Positions 8,918-17,497 of a stretch of 64,000 nucleotides of DNA are shown piece by piece. The number at the start of each line of letters is the position of its first letter. Position 1 is the first letter of the stretch. The translations under genes were made by a program, and so were the position numbers. Below the pieces are notes generated by a model, which saw only the letters and a program-made list of their open reading frames with translations, ran no database searches and was not told the DNA's origin. The stretch is from NCBI GenBank assembly GCA_934141555.1, contig CAKPCK010000006.1, forward strand, positions 25,754 through 89,753, given 5' to 3'. This stretch comes from an uncultured Clostridia bacterium (GTDB taxonomy: Bacteria > Bacillota > Clostridia > TANB77 > CAG-508).

Positions 8918-9622
8918 ATGTCAAATAAAAAGATAATTATAGATAATAGGATGAGGATAATAGAAAAACAAAAATTTAAAGATATGGGATATGAAATTGT
9001 TGAGGTTCAGACCAATACAGATTTATATCCTGAAATATCATCACATGTAGATATTTTTGCATGTAAAGTCGGAAATGAAATTATAGTAGAGCCAACGCAA
9101 AAATTAAAAAATATTTCAAATTTGGTATATGGAAAAGAAAAAATATTAATTTCATATCCAGCAGATATAAAATATAATGTTTGTGTAATTGGAAAAAAAG
9201 CAATACATAATTTAAAATATACAGATGAAATTTTAAAACAGAAACTAATTGATAACGATTTTGAATTAATAAATACAACACAAGGATACACTAATTGTTC
9301 AATTGCTGTAATTGACGAAAAATCTGCAATTGTAACAGATAAAGGTTTAAATAAAATACTGCAAAAACATGGAATTCAAACATTATATTTAAATGAAAAA
9401 TTAGATATTAAATTGTTAAATGGAAATATATATAGTGATAAAACTGGTTTTATTGGAGGATGTATATCTAAGATTGATAATAAAATAGTTATTTTTGGAG
9501 ATTTAACAAAAATAGATTCTCAAAATAAGATAAGAAATTTTATACAGGAAAGAAATCTAGAAATAATAGAATTTAAAGGATTAGATGTAATAGACTATGG
9601 AGGAATAATTGAAACAGAATAG
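8918..9622 (+). CDS. DUF6873-like protein
   Basis: 234 aa. The pattern HVDIFACKVGNEIIVEP, YPADIKYNVCVIGKKAIHN and YTNCSIAVIDEKSAIVTD matches a conserved Firmicutes family (DUF6873) whose fold looks like the guanidino-group modifying (GME) superfamily; no function is assigned. GGAGGAAT lies ~20 bases upstream, rather far. Lies between rbgA and the metallopeptidase gene with an 8-base gap to the latter. Confidence 0.65.
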   Translation: MSNKKIIIDNRMRIIEKQKFKDMGYEIVEVQTNTDLYPEISSHVDIFACKVGNEIIVEPTQKLKNISNLVYGKEKILISYPADIKYNVCVIGKKAIHNLKYTDEILKQKLIDNDFELINTTQGYTNCSIAVIDEKSAIVTDKGLNKILQKHGIQTLYLNEKLDIKLLNGNIYSDKTGFIGGCISKIDNKIVIFGDLTKIDSQNKIRNFIQERNLEIIEFKGLDVIDYGGIIETE

Positions 9623-9630
9623 GAGAAAAG

Positions 9631-10365
9631 ATGACTCAAAAATATATAAAAATAAAAGATATGGAGATACCAATAAATATAAAAAATTACAAAACTTCAA
9701 AATCAATTAAAATATATTTTAAAGGGAATGTTTTAAGTATAACTAAGCCAACAAGATTACCAAATAAAAAAATGATGGAGATTTTAAAAGCAGAAGAACA
9801 AAATTTATATGAAAAATATAAAAAAATAATATCATCTGAAATAAAGTCTATAAAACAATGGGAAAATGGCGAAAAAATTTTTTATAAGGGAAAAAATTTT
9901 AATATTATTAGAGAATATACAAAAAAATTAGAAGTGAATGTAAGAATTGATGAAAAAAGTGAAAATTTTTTCGTAAGTGTACCACAAGATGTTGAACAAG
10001 AGATCATAAAAAAGTCAGTAGATAAAATTATAAAAAAAATATTTAAAAATAATACAGAAGTGTTGGTTTCTAAAAGATTACCATATTGGAGTAAAATTAC
10101 AGGATTTAATTATAATGAAGTAAAAATAAGAGATGCAATTACAAGATATGGAAGCTGTATGCCAAGTAAGAAAAATTTATATTTTTCCTCAAGATTAATA
10201 ATGTTGCCAGAATACGTAGTTGATGCGATTATAGTTCATGAATTGTGTCATATGAAGTATAAATATCATAATGATGATTTTTATAATTTGGTTGAAAAAT
10301 ATATTCCAAATTATAGAGAAATAGACAAATGGTTGAAAAAAAATGGAGACAATATAATGTTTTAA
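9631..10365 (+). CDS. YgjP-like (DUF45) metallopeptidase
   Basis: 244 aa. Zinc site HELCHMKYKYHNDDFY: HExxH plus the third ligand, the pattern of the YgjP/SprT-like family (IVHELCHM). The preceding YGSCMPSKKNLYFSS corresponds to the conserved WGSC..... L.F...L segment. The family is cytoplasmic and its substrate is generally unknown. GGAGAAAAG overlaps the end of the upstream gene, so the two are probably coupled. Confidence 0.85.
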   Translation: MTQKYIKIKDMEIPINIKNYKTSKSIKIYFKGNVLSITKPTRLPNKKMMEILKAEEQNLYEKYKKIISSEIKSIKQWENGEKIFYKGKNFNIIREYTKKLEVNVRIDEKSENFFVSVPQDVEQEIIKKSVDKIIKKIFKNNTEVLVSKRLPYWSKITGFNYNEVKIRDAITRYGSCMPSKKNLYFSSRLIMLPEYVVDAIIVHELCHMKYKYHNDDFYNLVEKYIPNYREIDKWLKKNGDNIMF

Positions 10366-10471
10366 ATTATACATGTTATCATTCAAAAACGACCATTTAT
10401 ACTAAAACAATAGAAAAAAATTGAAAATATGATATAATAAAAACATCAAATAAAAGAAAGGAAAAAATAAA

Positions 10472-11362
10472 ATGGGATTAGTTTTAAAAGATGTTTCTAA
10501 AACATTTGTAGGAAAAAAAGCAGTAGACAATATCTCATTTGAACTAAATAAGCCAGGAGTATTTGGATTATTAGGAACAAATGGAGCTGGAAAAACAACA
10601 ACAATAAGAATGTTATTAGGAATAATAAAAAAAGATAGTGGTGAAATAACTTGGAATGGAAAAGCAGTAGATAGAAAATCTGTTAACTTTGGGTATTTGC
10701 CAGAAGAAAGAGGAGTATATCCAAAGACAAAAATATATAATCAATTAATGTATTTTGCTGAATTAAAAGGGATGAAAAAAGAAGAAGCAGATGAAGAAAT
10801 AAAAAAATGGTCTCAAAAATTGAAAGTGGAAGAATATTTAGATAAACCAGCAGAAAAATTATCAAAAGGAAATCAACAAAAAATTCAATTTATGACAGCA
10901 GTAATACATAATCCAGAATTATTAGTATTAGATGAACCATTTAGTGGATTAGATCCAGTAAATACAGAATTACTAAAAAATATTATAATAAATTTAGTAA
11001 AAGAAGGAAAATACATAATAATGTCAGCACATCAAATGTCTACAATTGAGGAATTTTGTTCAGATATATTGATTTTAAACAAAGGAAAGACAGTATTAAA
11101 AGGTAATTTGAAAGAAATAAAAGATACATATCCAGCAAACAGAGTTCAAATTGAAACAAATGAAAATATAGAGGCAGATATTAAAAAATTAGGATTTGAA
11201 ATTGAAAATATGAAGAATTATAGTTATACAATAAAAATATCTAATGAACAAAAGGCGCATGAATTATTAAAAGAATTGGTTTTAAAAGGAATAACAGTAA
11301 ATAAATTTGAAATAATGAAGCCAACGTTAAATGATATTTTCATAGAAAAGGTTGGTGAGTAA
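10472..11362 (+). CDS. ABC transporter ATP-binding protein (NatA-like)
   Basis: 296 aa. Walker A GTNGAGKTT, signature LSKGNQQK, Walker B LLVLDEPFSGLD and switch histidine in MSAHQM are all intact. The C-terminal extension of ~80 residues is typical of NatA/DrrA-type exporters. Partner of the following permease: its stop is one base before the permease ATG. The substrate cannot be told from sequence; Na+ or a small lipophilic compound is typical for the group. Confidence 0.9.
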   Translation: MGLVLKDVSKTFVGKKAVDNISFELNKPGVFGLLGTNGAGKTTTIRMLLGIIKKDSGEITWNGKAVDRKSVNFGYLPEERGVYPKTKIYNQLMYFAELKGMKKEEADEEIKKWSQKLKVEEYLDKPAEKLSKGNQQKIQFMTAVIHNPELLVLDEPFSGLDPVNTELLKNIIINLVKEGKYIIMSAHQMSTIEEFCSDILILNKGKTVLKGNLKEIKDTYPANRVQIETNENIEADIKKLGFEIENMKNYSYTIKISNEQKAHELLKELVLKGITVNKFEIMKPTLNDIFIEKVGE

Positions 11363-11363
11363 A

Positions 11364-12587
11364 ATGAAAGATTTATTTATAGTAACAAAATTTACAATGA
11401 AAGATATGCTACAAAGAAAATCATTTATAATAACAACAATAATATTTTTAATAATGATAGTAATTGGATTTAATATACCAAATTTTATGAAAATGTTAAA
11501 CAAAGATTCAGATGGAGATAAAATTGTAATACTTGATTCTGAAAATGTATTTGAAGGAACACTTGAAAGTTTAAAAGATTTAGATGCAGGATATGAAATT
11601 CAGATTTCAAATGAAGATTATGAAAAAATAAAGGAAAAAATAGAAAATGAAGAAATTGATTCTGCAATAATAGTAGAAAAACAAGATGAAAATATAAAAA
11701 TTAGATATATAGTAAAAAGTGCAACAATGATGTCAGGAGTACCAGAAGATATTATTTCAACATTAAATACATTATATACAAATATTCAAATTAATAAATT
11801 AGGATTAACAGAAGAACAATTGAAATCTATTACTCCAAATTTTGAATTTGCATTAGAACAAACAGATGAAGAGGCAAGTGGAAATGTATTTGCAATGATG
11901 TTACTTTCAATAGCATTATTCTATGCAATATATTTTTGTGCATATCAAGTATCAAGTTCAATTACAACAGAGAAAACATCAAAAATAATTGAAACACTTG
12001 TAACATCTACATCTCCAAAGACAATTGTATTAGGAAAAACACTTGGAATAGGAATTGTTGGATTATTACAAATGATATTATTAGTAGTAACAGCATTAAT
12101 TAGTGCAAAAACATTTTTAGAGCCAGGTACATTAGATTCAATAATAGATGTCTCAAAAATAACACCATATTTAGGAATTATAACAATTATTTATTTTATA
12201 TTTGGATATTTTGAATATGCTTTATTATATGCTTTAACAGGTTCAACAGTTAGTAAACCAGAAGATATTCAATCTGCAAATGGACCAGTTGCAATTCTTG
12301 CAGTAATAGGATTCTATTTATCATATTTTACAATGATGAATCCTGCAAGTGAATTGAATATTTTTGCATCAATGTTTCCAATTTCATCACCATTTTGTAT
12401 GCCATTTAGAGTAATGATGGGATTAGCAAAACCTACAGATGTCATAATTTCAATTGTAATATTATTAATAACAGGTATTATAATTGCTAAAATAGCTATA
12501 AAAATCTATTCAAATGCGATTTTAAATTATGGTACTAAAATGAGTTTTAATGATATTGTAAAAATGTATAAAGATAAAAATAATTAG
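11364..12587 (+). CDS. ABC-2 type permease (NatB-like)
   Basis: 407 aa. N-terminal helix (residues ~23-42), a ~130-residue extracytoplasmic loop, then five to six helices from ~175 on. TEKTSKIIETLVTSTSP is the conserved NatB/ABC-2 coupling segment. ATG at 11364 was chosen over the in-frame upstream start because it follows the ATPase stop by one base and GGTGAG can serve as ribosome site. Works with the upstream ATPase as an exporter. Confidence 0.88.
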   Translation: MKDLFIVTKFTMKDMLQRKSFIITTIIFLIMIVIGFNIPNFMKMLNKDSDGDKIVILDSENVFEGTLESLKDLDAGYEIQISNEDYEKIKEKIENEEIDSAIIVEKQDENIKIRYIVKSATMMSGVPEDIISTLNTLYTNIQINKLGLTEEQLKSITPNFEFALEQTDEEASGNVFAMMLLSIALFYAIYFCAYQVSSSITTEKTSKIIETLVTSTSPKTIVLGKTLGIGIVGLLQMILLVVTALISAKTFLEPGTLDSIIDVSKITPYLGIITIIYFIFGYFEYALLYALTGSTVSKPEDIQSANGPVAILAVIGFYLSYFTMMNPASELNIFASMFPISSPFCMPFRVMMGLAKPTDVIISIVILLITGIIIAKIAIKIYSNAILNYGTKMSFNDIVKMYKDKNN

Positions 12588-12592
12588 AAAAG

Positions 12593-12625
12593 AGCCGTAG
12601 CCTATTTATTAGTGCTACGGCTTAT
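12593..12625. terminator. shared hairpin between convergent genes
   Basis: GCCGTAGC / GCTACGGC stem. The T-rich side (CTCTTTTC) is on the minus strand; serves the DHH gene and probably the permease gene. Confidence 0.7.
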
Positions 12626-12629
12626 ACAA

Positions 12630-13637
12630 TTATGAATTCAAAATAGCATTAATTAATAAATCAAAAGTATAATTCAAACTTGTTTTCAAGTCAGAATTAA
12701 TTGCAATTTTAAATCCAGCAGAATTGGTATGACCTCCACCTTGTAAGAAATATTTTTTTTCTCTCATTACAGAACATATTTGATTCAAATCAATATTTGG
12801 CAAAGTAGTTCTAATAGAACCTTTGAATTCATGTTTTTCATTTTCAATCAAAAGAATCAAAGATTTACAACTAGTTAAATGTAATATTTGTTCAATTATG
12901 TATTTATGATTTACCATATCCAAATTTCTTTCAGAAGGAAGTAAATCAGATTGAAGAATATAAGTACAGCCAACATCATGATTGATTACAAATCTATTTA
13001 ATGCAAGTTCTGTTAATATTTTGGTTCTTTCGTCAACACTTTGCAATTGTTTTCTAATAGACTGAATATCTATCGAATTTTTTTCACAATAGTGTAAAAT
13101 TTTTCTTGCCTCATCAGTAACGTTTAAAGTTAAATCAATAGTATCAGACAAAATGCCAACAGAAATATATTTCAAAAATGTTGTTAAATTGTTATTAGAA
13201 ATGTACTTCAAAAATTCTCTGAAGATGATACATGTACAAGATGAAGCATTTACATCTATAATAGAATGATCAGAAGTAATTAAATGGAACAATGATTCAT
13301 GATGATCAATAACAACAATTTTTTTTGCTAAATTAGAGTAAGAATCAAAACCTTTTGTTCTAACAGAATTAGAGCAATCAACTACAATGAGTACATCATA
13401 ATTTTCTTGTGAACAAGTTTGCTTGATTATTTTGTTGCTATCAAGAAATTGCAAATCATTGCTAATACTAGGAATGACTACATCAATTTTTTGTTCATCT
13501 TTTCCTTGACTGAGAAGGAAATAGTACATTGAAATAGAACTAGAAATCGCATCTCCATCAGGTCTAATATGTGTTAAAATTAAAAAACTTTCTGAATTTA
13601 AGATTGTTTGTATCAAATCGTTTGGATTGGAGTTCAT
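12630..13637 (-). CDS. DHH/DHHA1 phosphoesterase (NrnA/GdpP-type)
   Basis: 335 aa. DHH motifs: THIRPDGDAISSS (motif I, DGDA), VVDCSNS (motif II), VIDHHES (DHH motif III) and a later DTIDLTLN. C-terminal DHHA1 domain ends in GGGHTNSAGFKI. Family members hydrolyse nanoRNA, pAp or cyclic dinucleotides; length and lack of membrane or PAS regions favour the soluble NrnA type. RBS AGAGAGGA upstream of the ATG. No frame problems. Confidence 0.9.
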   Translation of the reverse strand: MNSNPNDLIQTILNSESFLILTHIRPDGDAISSSISMYYFLLSQGKDEQKIDVVIPSISNDLQFLDSNKIIKQTCSQENYDVLIVVDCSNSVRTKGFDSYSNLAKKIVVIDHHESLFHLITSDHSIIDVNASSCTCIIFREFLKYISNNNLTTFLKYISVGILSDTIDLTLNVTDEARKILHYCEKNSIDIQSIRKQLQSVDERTKILTELALNRFVINHDVGCTYILQSDLLPSERNLDMVNHKYIIEQILHLTSCKSLILLIENEKHEFKGSIRTTLPNIDLNQICSVMREKKYFLQGGGHTNSAGFKIAINSDLKTSLNYTFDLLINAILNS

Positions 13638-13723
13638 AAAAAATCCTCTCTTTCTAAATGTTTTTATTAATAATAGTTAGAAATTCTCGTAAATTTTAGC
13701 ATAAATATGTATTTATGTCAAAA

Positions 13724-13754
13724 TAAAAAGAGAATTTATAAAATTCTCCTTTTA
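13724..13754 (-). terminator. rho-independent terminator
   Basis: On the minus strand GGAGAATTT / AAATTCTC followed by TTTTTATTTT; ends the DUF378 gene. Confidence 0.75.
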
Positions 13755-13755
13755 A

Positions 13756-13947
13756 TTAATCTTTATTAAATAATAATTTAATTCCCCATAATCCAGATAT
13801 ACCAACAAGAGTATAAATAATACGGGAAAGGACTGACATAGTACCAAATAAAGTATCAACTAAATTAAAATTGAAAATACCAATAAGTCCCCAATTTATA
13901 GCACCAATTATTATTAAAATTAATGCAATTGTATCAATAACTTTCAT
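13756..13947 (-). CDS. DUF378 family membrane protein
   Basis: 63 aa, two hydrophobic segments. Typical DUF378 (YuzA-like) sequence: IDTIALILIIIGAINWGLIG, FNLVDTLFG and a C-terminal ISGLWGI. Function unknown. GGAGGTA lies just upstream of the ATG. Confidence 0.88.
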   Translation of the reverse strand: MKVIDTIALILIIIGAINWGLIGIFNFNLVDTLFGTMSVLSRIIYTLVGISGLWGIKLLFNKD

Positions 13948-14007
13948 AAATACCTCCGTAAATAAGAATTCTTTATAATATTATTCATTATTTACAGAAA
14001 AATATTC

Positions 14008-15744
14008 CTAATTTTTACTTTTATTTTTTACATAATTACAAATTATTTTTACAATTTCATCATTACCGATTTGACAATCTAAACAAATATCATAATTGTT
14101 TTTATTACCCCATATTTGATTTGAGATAACTTCATAATAAGTGGATCTTGCTTTATCAGATTTTTCTATATATGATTTTGCTGTTAAATCATCATCATTA
14201 TCATTATAATTTTCTACTAAAGAATGTTTAATTGCAAAATCTTTAATTTCTTCTTTTCCATAAAAGGCAATTCCAAGTTGTTTTGCAACATTTCTTGCAA
14301 TTTCTTTACCATTTGTACCATGTTCACGAGATATTGAAATAACTAGATTATTTTTGTAAACAATAGGTTCTAAAACTGCAATTTTTTGTTTGTAAGCATT
14401 TTTCAATATGAAAGCTGAAATTATAGCAGTAAGAATTTCAGAAATAGGGAATGTCCACCAAACTAAATTTATAACATTATCAGATAATGTAAATAAATAT
14501 GCGATAGGGAATACAAATATAACTAATCTTAATAATGAAATTATAAGTGGTTTACCTGCATATCTAAGTGCCTGTAAAACACCTTGAACAGCAATAGAAA
14601 ATCCCATAAATACAAATCCAATACTTGAAATTCTAAGGGCTATTGAACAAACATCAATAATTTGAGTTGTAGATCCACCAGATAATCCAAATAATTTTGA
14701 TAATGGATTAGCAAAAATTTCAAATAATGCAGTGATTATTAAAGTAACAATTGCAGTATCTATAATTCCATATTTAATACAATCATCAGCTCTTTTTTTA
14801 TCTTTCATACCATAATTAAATGATAATATTGTAATAATAGTATTAGATAATCCAAAACATGCAAGTACAGCAATATTTTGAATTTTATAATATATACCAA
14901 AAGATCCTACTAGTATTGTTGGATCAGCTTTTGCTGTTCCTAGTATAGCATTCATTCCAACCATCATAACAGAAAGCAATGATTGCATAATTGCAGCAGA
15001 AAGACCTATACTATAAATTCCTTTTATTAAACCTAAATCAGGTTTTATGTATTTTAAATTTTTATCAATTTCTTTATTTACAGTGTAATGAAATATCATT
15101 GCAACAAATAAAGATAAAAATTGTCCAATTACTGTTGCCCAAGCAGCACCAGCAACACCCATATTTAATGGAAAAATAAAAATATAATCTAATATAATAT
15201 TTGCAATTGCACCAGATATTTGTGCTATTGCAGATAAAGTAGTTTTACCAGTTGCCTGTAAAAATCTTTCATATGCTGTATATGCAATAGAACCTAATGA
15301 AAAACAACAGCAAATTTTTAAATATGTTGTTCCCATAGAAATTATTTCTTCATTACCAGTAGCAAATCAAGAAATAAACCATTTAGAGCCAAACATTCCA
15401 AATAAAAAGAATAATATAAAAATGCAAATACTAATAAAGATACCATTACCAGCAACTTTGTTTACCTGCTCCTTATTATTTTCTCCTAGATTTTTAGAAA
15501 GTAAGGTGTTTAGCCCAATTCCTGTACCAACACCAATAGCAATAATTAAAATTTGAATAGGAAATGCTAATGTTAAAGCTTGATTTGCAATAGCACCTTG
15601 TTCACCCATGTTTGTAACAAATATGCTATCTACAACATTGTATAATGCTTGTAAAACCATAGAGATAATCATAGGTAATCCCATTTTCCAGAAAAGTTTT
15701 TTCATTGGCATGTCAGCCATTTTGTTTTGTTTAACGTTTTCCAT
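14008..15744 (-). pseudogene. MATE efflux pump fused to cytidylate-kinase-like domain, interrupted by in-frame TGA
   Basis: Reads as one 578-residue protein if the TGA at 15369-15367 (codon 126) is passed; both sides are in the same frame. The N-part has MATE features (MPMKKLFWKMGLPMIISM, ALYNVVDSIFV, twelve expected helices up to ~residue 460). The C-terminal ~115 residues match the start of Cytidylate_kin2 domains (ISREHGTNGKEIARNVAKQL) but then shorten, so the kinase half is probably inactive. Known MATE-kinase fusions occur in Clostridia. RBS AGGAGG is 4 bases before the ATG. A nonsense mutation is the simplest reading; TGA acts as a genuine stop in other genes here (for example at 60810). 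Confidence 0.8.
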
Positions 15745-15779
15745 AACGTCCTCCTTTTATAAAATATTTTTAAGCATAC

Positions 15780-15847
15780 AATAAAAGCGGAAATCCAATT
15801 TGCTGGATTTCCGCTATATATCTTAGCTACTCGCAGACGCTATTATA
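15780..15847 (-). promoter_or_regulatory. promoter and attenuator-like leader of the MATE gene
   Basis: On the minus strand TATAAT lies at 15847-15842 with ATTACA 18 bases upstream. The leader holds an 11-bp perfect stem (AGCGGAAATCC / GGATTTCCGCT, 15813-15784) followed by TTTTATTG, i.e. a weak terminator between promoter and gene. Confidence 0.5.
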
Positions 15848-15896
15848 GCATAAAAAAATTAAAAATGTAATACCTAAATTAAAAAAATTAAAATTA

Positions 15897-15925
15897 TTGA
15901 AAATAAAAAATCATTATGATATATT
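15897..15925 (+). promoter_or_regulatory. sigma-A-type promoter for the ThyX-like gene
   Basis: TTGAAA at 15897-15902, TATATT at 15920-15925, 17-base spacer. Confidence 0.6.
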
Positions 15926-15962
15926 AAAAAAGATAAAAATATTATAAAAAAAGAGGTATAAA

Positions 15963-17366
15963 ATGAAGGTAGAATTATTATGTAGTTGTGAAAAAGAAGA
16001 ACTAGAAAAAAGAATTCAAAAAGTAGCTGCAGCAGGAAAATTATCAAGATTTAAGGGAAATGTTTTCGAAGTATTAGAAAATTGTAATGACTATGAAAAA
16101 AATTTAAAATTAATAAAAAGAATTATTTCAATGGGGCATAAATCAATTATTGAACATGATTATTTAGTATTTGCCATATCAGATGTAACACCAATTATTG
16201 AACAAACAATTATTGGAAATAGATTAACTTCATTTACAATAAAATCTAGAAGAGAAGTAGATTTTCGTACTGCTGGATTTTATACACCAGAATTTAGAGA
16301 TTCAAATTTGAATATACATCCACAAAATGAACAATTAAAAGAAAAATACCAAAAACATATGCAATATTTATTTAATACATATGGCGAATTAGTAGACAAA
16401 GGAATTGACGTAGAAGATGCAAGATTTATATTACCATATTGTTTTCATAGTAATATAATAATGGGATTAGATGCAAGAGAATTAGAAAAGATGGTTGAAT
16501 CTTTTATATATGGAAGATTAAGTAGAATACAGGAATTAAATGAATTTGGAAAAATCTTATATGAAATTATAAAAGAAAAAGTACCATATTTAACAGAATG
16601 TATAGAGAACTCAAAAATAAATAGTGAAAATCAATTTGAATATTTGGAAAAAATGGTTAAAAGACCAGAAATAAAAATATTAGAAAAGCCAGAACTTTTA
16701 AGTTATACTCCAAATGCAGATGATGTTGTACTAAAAAGTAATATAATGTATCATTATCAATGTTCAGAAAAGATGGCTGATAAGATACTAAAAGAATTAG
16801 TAGGAAAAGATGAAAATGCAAAAGAAAAAATGATGCAAAATATTCTTCATAAAGAAGAAAAAAGGGAATTAGAACAAGTAAGTTTTAGTTTTCAAATTCC
16901 AATTTCATTATCAATATTAACACATTTAACAAGACATAGAATGCATCCATTGCTAATACCAGAATTTGTACCATTATGGGATATGAAAAATTATATAACA
17001 CCAGAAATAATAAAGAAAAATGCAAATGATATATATCAAAAAGCAGTTAATGAAAATATAAAAATGTTTGAGGAATTTAAAGAACAAGGAATTGCAGAAG
17101 AAGATTTAATATATTTTTATATTGGGGCACAAATGTTAAATGTTGTAACAACAATGAATGCTAGAAATTTACAATGGGTTTCAAGAATGCGTTGTTGTAA
17201 TAAAGCTCAATGGCAAATTAGATTTATCACACAAGAAATGGTAAGACAGGTAAAACAAGTAGCACCATTAATTGGAAAAGGTCTTGGACCAACATGTATA
17301 ACAGATAGATATTGTGGGGAAGGTAAAGAATCATGTGGATTAATTGAAAAATTGCAAAGGTTTTAA
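15963..17366 (+). CDS. double-length ThyX-like FAD-dependent thymidylate synthase family protein
   Basis: 467 aa, about twice a normal ThyX. The N-terminal half has GHKSIIEHDYLVF (as in ThyX GHxSxxEH) and TSFTIKSRREVDF, resembling the second part of the RHRxxSxNExSxR motif but without RHR. The C-terminal half has THLTRHRMHPLLIPEF, which carries RHR but not the Ser/Asn/Glu residues, and ends with NKAQWQIRF, like the ThyX AQ-E-IR helix. So motif halves are split between two ThyX folds. The reaction may be dUMP methylation or something else on a nucleotide; annotation as thymidylate synthase is by homology only. GAGG lies ~5 bases before the ATG. Confidence 0.75.
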   Translation: MKVELLCSCEKEELEKRIQKVAAAGKLSRFKGNVFEVLENCNDYEKNLKLIKRIISMGHKSIIEHDYLVFAISDVTPIIEQTIIGNRLTSFTIKSRREVDFRTAGFYTPEFRDSNLNIHPQNEQLKEKYQKHMQYLFNTYGELVDKGIDVEDARFILPYCFHSNIIMGLDARELEKMVESFIYGRLSRIQELNEFGKILYEIIKEKVPYLTECIENSKINSENQFEYLEKMVKRPEIKILEKPELLSYTPNADDVVLKSNIMYHYQCSEKMADKILKELVGKDENAKEKMMQNILHKEEKRELEQVSFSFQIPISLSILTHLTRHRMHPLLIPEFVPLWDMKNYITPEIIKKNANDIYQKAVNENIKMFEEFKEQGIAEEDLIYFYIGAQMLNVVTTMNARNLQWVSRMRCCNKAQWQIRFITQEMVRQVKQVAPLIGKGLGPTCITDRYCGEGKESCGLIEKLQRF

Positions 17367-17390
17367 AAAGAGATTAAAATAAAATTTAAT

Positions 17391-17432
17391 ATGAGTGAGC
17401 AAAGATTTTTATAATTTTTGCTCACTCATTCA
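17391..17432 (+). terminator. rho-independent terminator
   Basis: GAGTGAGCAAA / TTTTGCTCACTC stem with a 12-base loop, T-rich tail. Confidence 0.85.
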
Positions 17433-17497
17433 TTTTTTTCTATTGAAAAATCAATCAATTAATGATAGAGTTATATATGAAAGAAAGGGGAGAAAAT

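Noticed and set aside
15367..15369. Genome-wide reassignment of TGA to an amino acid
   Set aside because: The RlmD-like gene and the ORF before gatB end in TGA at sensible family positions, so TGA is a working stop.
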